Shown here piece by piece: positions 6,420-13,527 of a stretch of 17,863 nucleotides of DNA. The stretch spans positions 1 to 17,863 of the forward strand of contig CALZBV010000022.1 in NCBI GenBank assembly GCA_945622055.1, written 5' to 3'. Positions within the stretch are counted from its first letter, which is position 1; the number at the start of each line of letters is the position of its first letter. Source of the stretch: an uncultured Clostridia bacterium (GTDB lineage: Bacteria > Bacillota > Clostridia > Lachnospirales > Lachnospiraceae). The position numbers and the translations under genes are program-made. The notes beneath the pieces are model-generated. The model was not told the DNA's origin and did not search any database. It saw only the letters and a program-made list of their open reading frames with translations.

Positions 6420-8252
6420 CTATAAGGATTCCGTTGTCTGCGGCGTATTTTCCGCAAATAATGCTTCAAATTCTTCTCTGCCGATACGCTCCTTTTCCAT
6501 CAGGAGTGCTGCGCACGCATGCAAAACGGAGGAATTTTCCGTAAGAATCCTCTTGGCTTCCGCATAGCATTCGTCAATAATGCGGCGTACCTCCGTGTCA
6601 ATCGAGTTAGCCACGCCTTCACTGTAGGAACGGGTATGTGCCAGATCACGACCGATGAATACCTCATCATCGTCATTTTCATAGTTAACCATACCAATCT
6701 CACCGGAAAATCCATAGCGCGTTACCATGCTTCTTGCAACAGCTGTCGCATGCTTGATGTCCTGGGAAGCCCCTGTCGTAACATCGTCTAAAATCATCTC
6801 TTCTGCAATTCTTCCGCCAAGACTTACAATAATATCCTGACGCATACGACCCTTGGTCATAAACATCTCATCACGCTCCGGAAGCGGCATCGTATAGCCT
6901 GCCGCACCATTTCCGGTTGGGATTACCGATACGGCATATACCGGTCCGACATCCGGAAGTACATGGAACAAAATCGCATGCCCGGACTCATGGTAGGCAG
7001 TAATGCGCTTTTCCTTTTCAGAGATAATACGGCTCTTTTTCTCCGTACCGATACCAACCTTGATGAAGGACTTTTTGATATCTTCTTCCACGATAAAGCT
7101 TCTTCCGTCCTTGGCAGCACTTATGGCCGCCTCATTCAGGAGGTTTTCCAAATCTGCACCCGTAAGTCCTGCGGTCGTCTGCGCCAGCTGCTTAAGATCT
7201 ACATCCTCTGCAAGCGGCTTTCCCTTTGCATGCACACGAAGAATCTCTTCTCGTCCGCGTACATCCGGTCTGCCGACCAAAACCTTGCGGTCAAAACGTC
7301 CCGGACGAAGAATCGCAGGATCCAGAATATCGACACGGTTCGTTGCGGCCATTACAATAATTCCTTCGTTGACACCGAACCCATCCATTTCCACCAGCAT
7401 CTGGTTTAAGGTCTGCTCACGCTCGTCATGACCGCCTCCCATACCGGTACCACGGCGTCTCGCAACTGCATCAATCTCATCGATGAAGATGATACACGGT
7501 GCATTTCGCTTCGCCTCACCAAACAAATCCCGCACACGGGAAGCACCGACACCGACATACATCTCCACAAAATCCGAGCCTGAAATCGAGAAAAACGGCA
7601 CCTTTGCCTCACCGGCAACTGCTTTTGCAAGGAGTGTTTTACCGGTTCCCGGAGGTCCCTCAAGCAAAATACCCTTCGGGATACGCGCTCCGACCTTTGT
7701 AAACTTCGCCGGGTCTGAAAGAAAATCCACAACCTCACGAAGCTCTTCTTTTTCCTCAATCAGACCGGCAACATCCTTAAATGTCGTCTTTCCGTCAAGC
7801 ATCATCTTTGCACGGCTTTTGCCGAAATTCATCATCTTATTGCTGGTTCCTGCCGACTGGTTTGTAAAGAAGGTAAACATCATAAAGATAATCACCAGGC
7901 CAACCAGATACGGAAGCACATTCGTCAGAAACCAGTTCGGCTTCGTGACATCGCTGACAACAACACCAATCTGCTGCTCCAGTGCCGCGTTCTCTGCCTT
8001 GGAAACATCCGTCACATAAAACACCTTTTTCGTTCCGTCTGTCATTACCGCAACTGCACGTCCGGTCGGCGTTTCCTGGTTCGGATACAGATATACGCTT
8101 ACAATCTTTCCGGCGGCAAGATCCTCGCTGTAGTCCTTCATTCCGTACTTTGCTTCGCCTTCCTTTAACAGATTCGACGCATACGTAGCAATCAGCAGCA
8201 CCATTGCTATAAAAACAAGATAAAAACCAAAACCTCTCACGGATTTATTCAA
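6420..8252 (-). CDS. ftsH: ATP-dependent zinc metalloprotease FtsH
   Basis: Membrane AAA+ protease of 610 residues that extracts and degrades membrane and short-lived cytosolic proteins. Two membrane helices (about 8-27 and 110-130) flank an extracytoplasmic segment. The AAA module has Walker A GPPGTGKT (199-206), the pore loop MYVGVG, Walker B IIFIDEIDAV, and the second region of homology AATNRVDILDPAILRPGRFDR. The protease domain has the zinc site HESGH (421-425) and the downstream acidic residues of EEMILDDVTTGASQD. The start is TTG at 8252, supported by GAGAGGA seven bases upstream and by conserved N-terminal membrane topology. The gene is last in a tilS-hpt-ftsH operon, 27 bases after hpt, the arrangement seen in B. 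subtilis. Confidence 0.97.
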   Translation of the reverse strand: MNKSVRGFGFYLVFIAMVLLIATYASNLLKEGEAKYGMKDYSEDLAAGKIVSVYLYPNQETPTGRAVAVMTDGTKKVFYVTDVSKAENAALEQQIGVVVSDVTKPNWFLTNVLPYLVGLVIIFMMFTFFTNQSAGTSNKMMNFGKSRAKMMLDGKTTFKDVAGLIEEKEELREVVDFLSDPAKFTKVGARIPKGILLEGPPGTGKTLLAKAVAGEAKVPFFSISGSDFVEMYVGVGASRVRDLFGEAKRNAPCIIFIDEIDAVARRRGTGMGGGHDEREQTLNQMLVEMDGFGVNEGIIVMAATNRVDILDPAILRPGRFDRKVLVGRPDVRGREEILRVHAKGKPLAEDVDLKQLAQTTAGLTGADLENLLNEAAISAAKDGRSFIVEEDIKKSFIKVGIGTEKKSRIISEKEKRITAYHESGHAILFHVLPDVGPVYAVSVIPTGNGAAGYTMPLPERDEMFMTKGRMRQDIIVSLGGRIAEEMILDDVTTGASQDIKHATAVARSMVTRYGFSGEIGMVNYENDDDEVFIGRDLAHTRSYSEGVANSIDTEVRRIIDECYAEAKRILTENSSVLHACAALLMEKERIGREEFEALFAENTPQTTESL

Positions 8253-8279
8253 AACGAAATCCTCTCTTTCTTTTATTCC

Positions 8280-8807
8280 TTATTCTTCCTGCTCAACCAC
8301 AGCGATATACGGAAGATTGCGGTAATACTGCGCATCATCCATACCATAGCCTACAACAAACAGATTCGGCACCAAAAATCCGGTGTAGTCCACCGGCACC
8401 TCTGTCTCTCTGCGCTCCGGCTTATCAAGCAATGTACAAAGACGAAGACTCTTCGGATTTCTCTCCTTAAGAAGCGTCAGAAGGCGACTCAGCGTATTTC
8501 CGGAATCCACAATATCCTCTACCACCAGAATATCCTTTCCTTCAACCGACTCATCCAGGTCCTTGACAATCTGAAGCGCTCCGGAGCTTTCATGTCCGTT
8601 TCCGTAGCTGGACACTGCCATAAAATCAAATGTTACCGGAACCGTGATATGCTTCGCCAGCTCACACATAAAGAAAACGCCGCCCTTTAACACGCAGACA
8701 ATCCTAAGCTCTTTGCCTTCGTAGTCCCTGCTGATTTGTCCGGCCATTTCACGAATCCGACGGCTGACCTCCTCTTCGGAAATCAGCACCCTGAGTTTAT
8801 CCTTCAT
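8280..8807 (-). CDS. hpt: Hypoxanthine phosphoribosyltransferase
   Basis: Purine-salvage enzyme of 175 residues that joins hypoxanthine or guanine to PRPP to give IMP or GMP. The PRPP-binding motif is VVEDIVDSGNTLSRLL, with the two acidic residues and the Asp-Ser-Gly-Asn-Thr loop. The N-terminal VCVLKGGVFF provides the pyrophosphate-binding Lys-Gly pair, and the later NLFVVGYGMDD segment fits the purine-binding end. GGAGG lies eight bases before the ATG, inside the end of tilS. The two genes overlap by 11 bases, so translation is probably coupled. In B. subtilis the Hpt and TilS proteins are also encoded side by side and jointly affect ftsH expression; whether that holds here is unknown. Confidence 0.96.
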   Translation of the reverse strand: MKDKLRVLISEEEVSRRIREMAGQISRDYEGKELRIVCVLKGGVFFMCELAKHITVPVTFDFMAVSSYGNGHESSGALQIVKDLDESVEGKDILVVEDIVDSGNTLSRLLTLLKERNPKSLRLCTLLDKPERRETEVPVDYTGFLVPNLFVVGYGMDDAQYYRNLPYIAVVEQEE

Positions 8808-10206
8808 AATCTGTTCCTCCGTTCATTTGTACCTCCAATATCGTTACGGTCGAATCGTCTACCCGGCAGTTGTCGCAGGCGCGAACTCCCGGGACCCAGA
8901 GAATCTGCTCTGCATCCGCCAGAAGAAGCATCGTATTGCGGCGTCCGATGTCAATTCTTTGTTCCGTAAAAACCTGTTTCAGGGATTTTCTTCCCTTAAG
9001 CAACCCAAGAACGTCACCCTCCTGTCTCGTTCTCAGCTTCAGCGCTCCTGTTATTTTACCATAATCAAACCATTTCGTATACTCATTTTTCGGAATTTGT
9101 TCATTTTTCTGACGGGAAATACAACGAAATCGTAATATCGTCCTTCCATCCTCAAGCAGGTATTCGCCCGGAACCTGCACCGGTATCTCCTTTGCTGCAG
9201 GTACCGTCTCTGTCTCAGGCTGTTTTTGCTCCTTCCTAAGAATCAGTTTTCCGAAACTGATTCTGGCCGTTACCGCATAAGGAAACTCCATCCTTTTCCC
9301 ACTTTGCAGCCTGCAAAGCGTAAGCAGCTGTTCCACATGGGTACGGGTCAGATTCTTCGTCTGACCGGTTACCCCGGAAAGCAACAAAAACGCAGCCTTT
9401 GCCTGAAGCACATGGGGGCCGGAAAGCAGCACCTCGGTCGGAATCTGCACGCCTCCCGGAATTACCTCCGCAACGCCAACCAGCTTTTCTGCTTCCGCTT
9501 CCAGATATTCGTCTACCTCACGAAGCTCCTCCGCCGTCTGCGCAAGGTGCAGTACCGCACCGGCATTGATTTTGGCTGCCTCCGGTAAAAGCTCATGACG
9601 GATTTTGTTTCGGGCATACTCCGTACTTGTATTCGTTTCATCTGTACAAAAGGATACATTTTTCTCAGCCAGATATGCCACAAGCTCCTCTTTTTCACAA
9701 AACAACAGCGGCCGGATTACCACACCGCGTTTTGCCGGAATGGACGCCAGTCCGGCAAGTGAGCTGCCACGAAACAGATGAAACAGAAAGGTTTCCGCAA
9801 CATCGCCCCGGTGATGTGCCAGTGCAAGCTTCGTATACCCCTGCTCAGCCAAAAGGCGTTCTGCTTCCCGATAGCGTACCAGCCGCCCGGCTTCCTCAAG
9901 CCCTATTCCAAGCTTTTTCGCCTCCGCCGGCACATCTGCCCGCACCGCAGTAAACGGTACGCTAAGCTGCCCGCAAAGACTCCTGCAGTATTGCTCATCC
10001 GCGTCGGCTGCCGCCCCGCGAATGCCGTGATTTACATGAAAAGCTCCAACTTTGAAGTTAAGTCTCTCTCTCAATTCCAAAAGCACAAGCAAAAGACACA
10101 CAGAATCCGCTCCACCGGACAAACCAACATAAACCCGGTCGCCCCCGGCAATCAGGTTATGCTTTTTACAATATTGTTCGGCTCTTTCGGTCAGTCCGTC
10201 CTGCAT
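8797..10206 (-). CDS. tilS: tRNA(Ile)-lysidine synthetase
   Basis: Essential ATP-dependent enzyme that converts the wobble cytidine of the CAU-anticodon isoleucine tRNA to lysidine, so that it reads AUA codons. The protein has 469 residues. The PP-loop SGGADSV lies near residue 35 within VYVGLSGGADSVCLLL; FHVNHGIRG and LALAHHRGDVAETFLF are the usual N-domain motifs; the C-terminal domain ends with GRKSLKQVF and EQILWVPGVRACDN. The ATG at 10206 has GGGAGGA six bases upstream. The in-frame ATG at 10236 lies upstream of the predicted transcription start and has no ribosome-binding site. The gene is first in the operon with hpt and ftsH. Confidence 0.95.
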   Translation of the reverse strand: MQDGLTERAEQYCKKHNLIAGGDRVYVGLSGGADSVCLLLVLLELRERLNFKVGAFHVNHGIRGAAADADEQYCRSLCGQLSVPFTAVRADVPAEAKKLGIGLEEAGRLVRYREAERLLAEQGYTKLALAHHRGDVAETFLFHLFRGSSLAGLASIPAKRGVVIRPLLFCEKEELVAYLAEKNVSFCTDETNTSTEYARNKIRHELLPEAAKINAGAVLHLAQTAEELREVDEYLEAEAEKLVGVAEVIPGGVQIPTEVLLSGPHVLQAKAAFLLLSGVTGQTKNLTRTHVEQLLTLCRLQSGKRMEFPYAVTARISFGKLILRKEQKQPETETVPAAKEIPVQVPGEYLLEDGRTILRFRCISRQKNEQIPKNEYTKWFDYGKITGALKLRTRQEGDVLGLLKGRKSLKQVFTEQRIDIGRRNTMLLLADAEQILWVPGVRACDNCRVDDSTVTILEVQMNGGTDYEG

Positions 10207-10234
10207 TTCGCATCCTCCCTTTGCTTTTGCCTTC

Positions 10235-10263
10235 ATTTTACACTACCGCGAAAAAAAAGGCAA
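10235..10263 (-). promoter_or_regulatory. Promoter of tilS-hpt-ftsH
   Basis: TTGCCT (-35, 10258-10263), 17-bp spacer, TAAAAT (-10, 10235-10240). The -35 is formed by the 3' arm and first T of the spoIIE terminator. The predicted start near 10228 lies just upstream of the tilS ribosome-binding site. Confidence 0.5.
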
Positions 10264-10273
10264 GCATCTTGCC
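10251..10273 (-). terminator. spoIIE terminator
   Basis: GGCAAG / CTTGCC stem with a three-base loop (10259-10273), followed on the minus strand by eight T residues (10251-10258), seven bases past the spoIIE stop codon. A textbook intrinsic terminator. Confidence 0.85.
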
Positions 10274-10280
10274 GAAGGGA

Positions 10281-11894
10281 TTAATGCTTCCGCAAATAAA
10301 ACGGTGACTGTTTCTTTACCAGCGCTGCGACCAGAACCGTCATGTCATCCTTTGGCTGAAAGTCGCTGTAAGAAAGTGCTGCATGCAGTATCTCTCCGGC
10401 TAGGCCCTGTGGCGTCCGGTCTGTCTTTTTCTGTCCCGTAGAAAAAATCACCTGCTCCAGATTGGAGCCAAGTGCCTCGGAAACTCCGTCGCTCATCATA
10501 ATAACATAATCCCCGTCATACAGCTTTTTCTCCTTCGTGTCATATTCCGCCTCGGAAAGCATCCCGATTGGCAGGCTCTCTGAGGCCACGCTTTCCACCC
10601 AGCTTTCCCGCTTAATGAAGGAGGCTGCTGCACCAAGCTTTACAAACTGGCAGGTTCCTGCGTAAGGATTGATAATGCATAAATCAGCGGTAGAGAAACG
10701 TTTTCCTTCTGAGCGAAGTAACAGTGCGGAATTAATCAGCCGCATCGAGGTTCCCTCCCGAAAGCCTGCCGTAAGAAACCGCTCCATCAGCTCAATTACT
10801 GCCGTGCTGTCCCGTCCGGCCTCCTCACCGCTCCCCATTCCGTCCGACAAAAGCATTGCGGTTTCTCCGCTTTCCGGATAAAAAAAGGAACAGCTGTCCC
10901 CTGTTTTTTCCTCCCTGTACTTCGTAGCCTTTGCCACGCCTGTTAAAACGAGATATCCCGGTTCTTCCTCAAAACAATATTCCCGTTCCCGCTCAAAAAT
11001 AAACCGGTCGGAGTCTCTTTCTTCCACAACCGGTCTTCCGAGCGCAATTCCGATGCACTGTGACACACGCCGAACCGGCACCTGACGACCGAACCGCGTA
11101 TGTGCCATCAGACGAATCCGGATACCTCTTCCTTTTCGTTTCCGTATCAAAATCTGCTCCGCTAAAACTCCTTCTCTGAGTAATGCCTGCGAAATAAGCT
11201 CCTCCATTCCCCCAAAAGATGGCAGTTCTTCCTCAAAATCCTCCGAGCAGTCCCTTAACAGCTCTGAAACTACCTGAAGCTGTGTCAAAACTGCATGCTT
11301 CCCTTCCTCATTCTTTCGCCAAAGCTTCTGACGTGTCAGCTCACGAAACGGAAGCATTGCAAATTCCCCTGCGATACGTCCCGGATTTATGCAGCCTTCA
11401 AAGCGTTCCCTTACCTCTGCCTCTGCAGGAAGACTGCCGGACAGTGCCTCCCGGAACATCTCAAACGCCGCAGCGCAGCGTTCTCCGAGCCGTTCCTGCC
11501 AGCACAGGCTGCAGCGGCTGCAATCGGCACAGACTACCTCCGGCAGCATTACCGCAAACTCCTGAAACTCCTCCCCTTCCTCGCTTCCCCTTCGTTCAAA
11601 GGTTTTACTTAAAACCTCCAGTGAGGCGGCTGCCTCACGAAGCCGGTTTCTCGTGTCTTCCCATACCTTCCGGCCCACCTCCTCTGTATTTTCCGGATGC
11701 AGCAGCGACACCACCGCCTGTCCTCCGATCCATACAAAGAAAAATACGAAGCCTACCACCAAAATTCCAAGCCAGATATATTTGATAACAGATTCCTTCC
11801 ACACACATCCGATCAGCCCGGTCAGAAAAGCAATGACTCCACCCATTATTCCCAGATATCCAAGCCATCTGCCCGCTGTTCTCTTTCTCCACAT
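10281..11894 (-). CDS. spoIIE: SpoIIE serine phosphatase, short membrane form
   Basis: PP2C-type phosphatase that dephosphorylates the anti-anti-sigma factor SpoIIAA and so activates sigma-F in the forespore. The phosphatase domain fills about residues 315-530, with LLSDGMGSGEEA (metal-binding Asp and Gly), YVIMMSDGVSEAL and DDMTVLVAAL. The N-terminus has only two predicted membrane helices (about 8-30 and 38-65), whereas B. subtilis SpoIIE has ten and is over 800 residues; here the protein is 537. A Cys cluster (Cys122, 125, 128, 131, 140) lies in the linker and could bind metal. I chose the ATG at 11894 because AGGAGG precedes it, 11 bases away, and because the ATG at 11933 lies within the predicted -10 box. 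It sits between divIC and tilS, the standard sporulation location, with its own Spo0A-type promoter and terminator. Confidence 0.93.
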   Translation of the reverse strand: MWRKRTAGRWLGYLGIMGGVIAFLTGLIGCVWKESVIKYIWLGILVVGFVFFFVWIGGQAVVSLLHPENTEEVGRKVWEDTRNRLREAAASLEVLSKTFERRGSEEGEEFQEFAVMLPEVVCADCSRCSLCWQERLGERCAAAFEMFREALSGSLPAEAEVRERFEGCINPGRIAGEFAMLPFRELTRQKLWRKNEEGKHAVLTQLQVVSELLRDCSEDFEEELPSFGGMEELISQALLREGVLAEQILIRKRKGRGIRIRLMAHTRFGRQVPVRRVSQCIGIALGRPVVEERDSDRFIFEREREYCFEEEPGYLVLTGVAKATKYREEKTGDSCSFFYPESGETAMLLSDGMGSGEEAGRDSTAVIELMERFLTAGFREGTSMRLINSALLLRSEGKRFSTADLCIINPYAGTCQFVKLGAAASFIKRESWVESVASESLPIGMLSEAEYDTKEKKLYDGDYVIMMSDGVSEALGSNLEQVIFSTGQKKTDRTPQGLAGEILHAALSYSDFQPKDDMTVLVAALVKKQSPFYLRKH

Positions 11895-11931
11895 ACCCGA
11901 TTGTGCCTCCTGCCTGTCCATTTTGGAAAGC

Positions 11932-11965
11932 ATTCTACCACAATTCCTGCGGTTCTTCTGTCGAA
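11932..11965 (-). promoter_or_regulatory. Spo0A-type promoter of spoIIE
   Basis: TAGAAT (-10, 11932-11937), 21-bp spacer, TCGACA (-35, 11959-11964). The -35 is contained in a perfect 0A box, TGTCGAA (plus strand 11959-11965). The long spacer with a 0A box on a consensus-like -35 is the known design of B. subtilis spoIIE and spoIIG promoters, which use sigma-A polymerase and need phosphorylated Spo0A. Confidence 0.65.
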
Positions 11966-11989
11966 ACAGGCACCTGATTTTTGAAATGT

Positions 11990-11996
11990 TGCGACA
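11990..11996 (-). promoter_or_regulatory. Second 0A-like box upstream of spoIIE
   Basis: TGTCGCA on the minus strand within TTTTTGTCGCAA, one mismatch from the 0A consensus TGNCGAA. It is centred about 31 bp from the first box, close to three helical turns. Confidence 0.4.
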
Positions 11997-12023
11997 AAAA
12001 TAGCGTTTTCTTTTACCTTATGC

Positions 12024-12082
12024 TTGCGTGACGGCCCGCACCTTGTGCTCCCCACTCACTTCGTGGCTGTGCCATCACGCAA
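12024..12082 (-). other. Three-way-junction palindromic element
   Basis: Outer arms 12024-12035 and 12071-12082 pair over 12 bp. On the minus strand all pairs form, one of them G-U; on the plus strand that position is a C-A mismatch. Enclosed are two small hairpins, CCAC/GTGG (12052-12066) and GCAC/GTGC (12038-12048), which together give a compact three-way junction. It begins at the U-run of the divIC terminator and lies upstream of the spoIIE promoter. It is not a tRNA. It could be a structured RNA or one copy of a dispersed palindromic repeat. Confidence 0.5.
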
Positions 12083-12115
12083 AAAAAGACCCGACTCTGC
12101 AGACAGAATCAGGTC
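12081..12115 (-). terminator. Terminator of the rqcP-yabP-yabQ-divIC group
   Basis: 12-bp stem (arms 12088-12099 and 12104-12115) with two G-U pairs on the minus strand, loop TCTG, followed by seven T residues (12081-12087), 13 bases past the divIC stop codon. Confidence 0.85.
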
Positions 12116-12128
12116 CGGTATCCCGTAT

Positions 12129-12422
12129 TTAGTTTTCTTCGTCACGCAGAAGAATGTCATCCGGCTTCACAAGTCCAAGCTTTTCGCGGGCAACCTCTTC
12201 CACATACTGCTTCGTCTGACGGTAAGCCTTTTCCTCGTTCAGACTGTCACGTCTTTCTTCTTCCTCTAAAATCTGTGTCTGAAAATTCTTCTTCTGCGCC
12301 ATCAGCTCGCGCTCCTGGGTAAGACTTTTCTCTTTTCCGTTTCTGAGAAGAAGACACAATCCCAACACTACCAGAATCAGAAGATAAATTCCGGTCTTTC
12401 TTTTCTTTCTTCCCGGTCTCAT
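12129..12422 (-). CDS. divIC: Septum formation initiator DivIC/FtsB
   Basis: Small bitopic divisome protein of 97 residues. A very basic N-terminus (RPGRKKRKTG) is followed by one membrane helix (IYLLILVVLGLCLLL, about 12-26), an extracytoplasmic coiled coil rich in Glu and Gln, and the family C-terminal pattern YVEEVAREKLGLVKPDDILL. DivIC pairs with FtsL and DivIB at the septum. AGGGAGG touches the ATG at 12428 but lies six bases from the ATG at 12422, so the latter is the start. It lies between yabQ and spoIIE as in Bacillus and clostridia. Unusually, more than half of the gene is also covered by the out-of-frame end of yabQ. Confidence 0.9.
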   Translation of the reverse strand: MRPGRKKRKTGIYLLILVVLGLCLLLRNGKEKSLTQERELMAQKKNFQTQILEEEERRDSLNEEKAYRQTKQYVEEVAREKLGLVKPDDILLRDEEN

Positions 12423-12828
12423 GTGCATCCTCCCTTCTTTTTCTTTTGGGTAACCTTCTGATTTTCAGTTTAACCTCTTTTTTCACAAATTGCAATCCCT
12501 TTTGAAAAGGATTTATAAAAAAAAGTGCAATTTTCAAACCAAAACGAACAAAAAAGCGTCCGAGCGTCCACACATAAAGGCATGCCCCGATGCACATTCC
12601 GCCAAACGCATAAAACCGCAGAATCCCCTCATTAAACAAATAAATCAGACGAAACGCCAAAACACCAAGCATAAACCAGAAACAAAAATCCTGTACAGAA
12701 ACAAGGAACAGACTCCTTTTCCATATTCTCCGCCCGATTCGGAGCACATCGTAGCAAAGTGCGGCAGCCGCACCAAAGAAAATGGTTGCAAGAAAAAACT
12801 GTACCTCGTCATAAAACTGCACCGCCAT
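12247..12828 (-). CDS. yabQ: Spore cortex biosynthesis protein YabQ, extended
   Basis: Sporulation membrane protein needed for cortex formation in B. subtilis. The first about 120 residues look typical: VQFYDEVQFFLATIFFGAAA, CYDVLRIGRRIWKRS, a second helix near FCFWFMLGVLAFRLIYLF and a third near YAFGGMCIGACLYVWTLG. The remaining about 70 residues are basic and then low in order (KRKRREDAHETGKKEKKD); they are encoded in the same DNA as divIC, read in another frame. Homologues usually stop before divIC. A one-base change in the A6 run at 12478-12483 (minus strand) would give a stop within a few codons, so the extension may reflect a natural frame drift or a sequence error. The ribosome-binding site is weak (GGAT). 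The start lies seven bases after the yabP stop codon. Confidence 0.75.
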   Translation of the reverse strand: MAVQFYDEVQFFLATIFFGAAAALCYDVLRIGRRIWKRSLFLVSVQDFCFWFMLGVLAFRLIYLFNEGILRFYAFGGMCIGACLYVWTLGRFFVRFGLKIALFFINPFQKGLQFVKKEVKLKIRRLPKRKRREDAHETGKKEKKDRNLSSDSGSVGIVSSSQKRKREKSYPGARADGAEEEFSDTDFRGRRKT

Positions 12829-12835
12829 TGCGAAT

Positions 12836-13114
12836 CTATCCGAACAGACGCTTTAAAACCGAGCCCGCGTCCTTTTTCTCACGATTGGTATAAACCAGAC
12901 TGTCAATTCTCCCGGAAAGCTCCAGCTCTCCCTGCTCCACGAGCAGTCTGGTTACATTCATCCCGTCTCCCCTAAGTATCAGAACTCCGCGTGTCGTCTC
13001 CAGCAACACTTCCTTTGCATCAAACGACAGCACCTCCTTCACTCCGGTCAGAAAGAGGGTCTTCCGTTCGGAAAGCACCAGCTTATGTACCCCGGTTTCC
13101 TGTTTTTGTTCCAT
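12836..13114 (-). CDS. yabP: Sporulation protein YabP
   Basis: Protein of 92 residues of the YabP family, which in B. subtilis is made in the mother cell and works with YabQ in spore cortex formation. The sequence is mostly beta-strand in character, with HKLVLSERKTLFLTGVKEVL, SFDAKEVLLETTRGVLILRG and LVEQGELELSGRIDSLVY typical of the family. No membrane segment or signal peptide is present. GGAG lies five bases before the ATG. It is followed closely by yabQ and preceded by rqcP, the conserved order. A sigma-E promoter would be expected; the only partial match (CATAAACT at 13141-13148) lacks a convincing -35. Confidence 0.92.
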   Translation of the reverse strand: MEQKQETGVHKLVLSERKTLFLTGVKEVLSFDAKEVLLETTRGVLILRGDGMNVTRLLVEQGELELSGRIDSLVYTNREKKDAGSVLKRLFG

Positions 13115-13185
13115 GGCAGCTCCGCAAAGCGCTTTTCTATAGTTTATGCCGCCTCCCCTAAAATAGAACCATACGCATCCTTTCT

Positions 13186-13425
13186 TTATAGGTAACGAAA
13201 AAGTTCCTTGGCATCCTCCTTGCGCGTCGTTTCCTGTACATCGAGCACCTCCACGCGGACAGCCTTCCCGCCGAAGCCAATCTCGATAATGTCTCCAACC
13301 TTTACATTTGTCGAAGCCTTTGCCGGCTTATCATTAATCATCACTCGTCCCGCATCACACGCATCGTTTGCCACGGTTCTGCGCTTAATCAGACGGGACA
13401 CCTTTAAAAATTTATCTAAACGCAT
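13186..13425 (-). CDS. rqcP: S4-domain RNA-binding protein RqcP (YabO)
   Basis: S4-like RNA-binding protein of 79 residues. The S4 motif is clear: MRLDKFLKVSRLIKRRTVAN, DAGRVMINDKPAKAS and VKVGDIIEIGFGGK. The B. subtilis counterpart, RqcP, binds stalled 50S subunits and supports poly-alanine tailing by RqcH in ribosome quality control; HslR/Hsp15 is the related E. coli protein. The start at 13425 has GGGAGG five bases upstream. The longer open frame to 13485 runs into the hup terminator and has no start signal. The gene follows hup, with a terminator between them, and leads into yabP. Confidence 0.93.
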   Translation of the reverse strand: MRLDKFLKVSRLIKRRTVANDACDAGRVMINDKPAKASTNVKVGDIIEIGFGGKAVRVEVLDVQETTRKEDAKELFRYL

Positions 13426-13448
13426 AAAAACCTCCCAAAATATAATGT

Positions 13449-13472
13449 GCTTTATGGAAGCTCCTATAAAGC
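13449..13472. repeat. Short palindrome upstream of rqcP
   Basis: GCTTTAT / ATAAAGC arms (7 bp) with an inner GGA/TCC match and one bulged base, located between the hup terminator and the rqcP ribosome-binding site. A TATATT -10-like box (13439-13444) lies next to it. It could be an operator or a leader hairpin. Confidence 0.4.
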
Positions 13473-13473
13473 G

Positions 13474-13506
13474 AAAAAAGACCACATCACCAAACGCGAT
13501 GTGGTC
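13474..13506 (-). terminator. hup terminator
   Basis: GACCACATC / GATGTGGTC, a 9-bp perfect stem with a 9-base loop, followed on the minus strand by six T residues (13474-13479), 21 bases past the hup stop codon. It makes hup a single-gene unit. Confidence 0.85.
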
Positions 13507-13527
13507 CCTTCATCTCAAGTTCGAAAA

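Noticed and set aside
12024..12082. tRNA gene between divIC and spoIIE
   Set aside because: B. subtilis has tRNA genes nearby, and the element folds, but there is no T-loop, anticodon arm or CCA-proximal pattern.
13141..13148. Sigma-E promoter for yabP
   Set aside because: CATAAACT resembles a sigma-E -10, but no matching -35 lies at the expected distance; the nearest candidate is about four bases too far.
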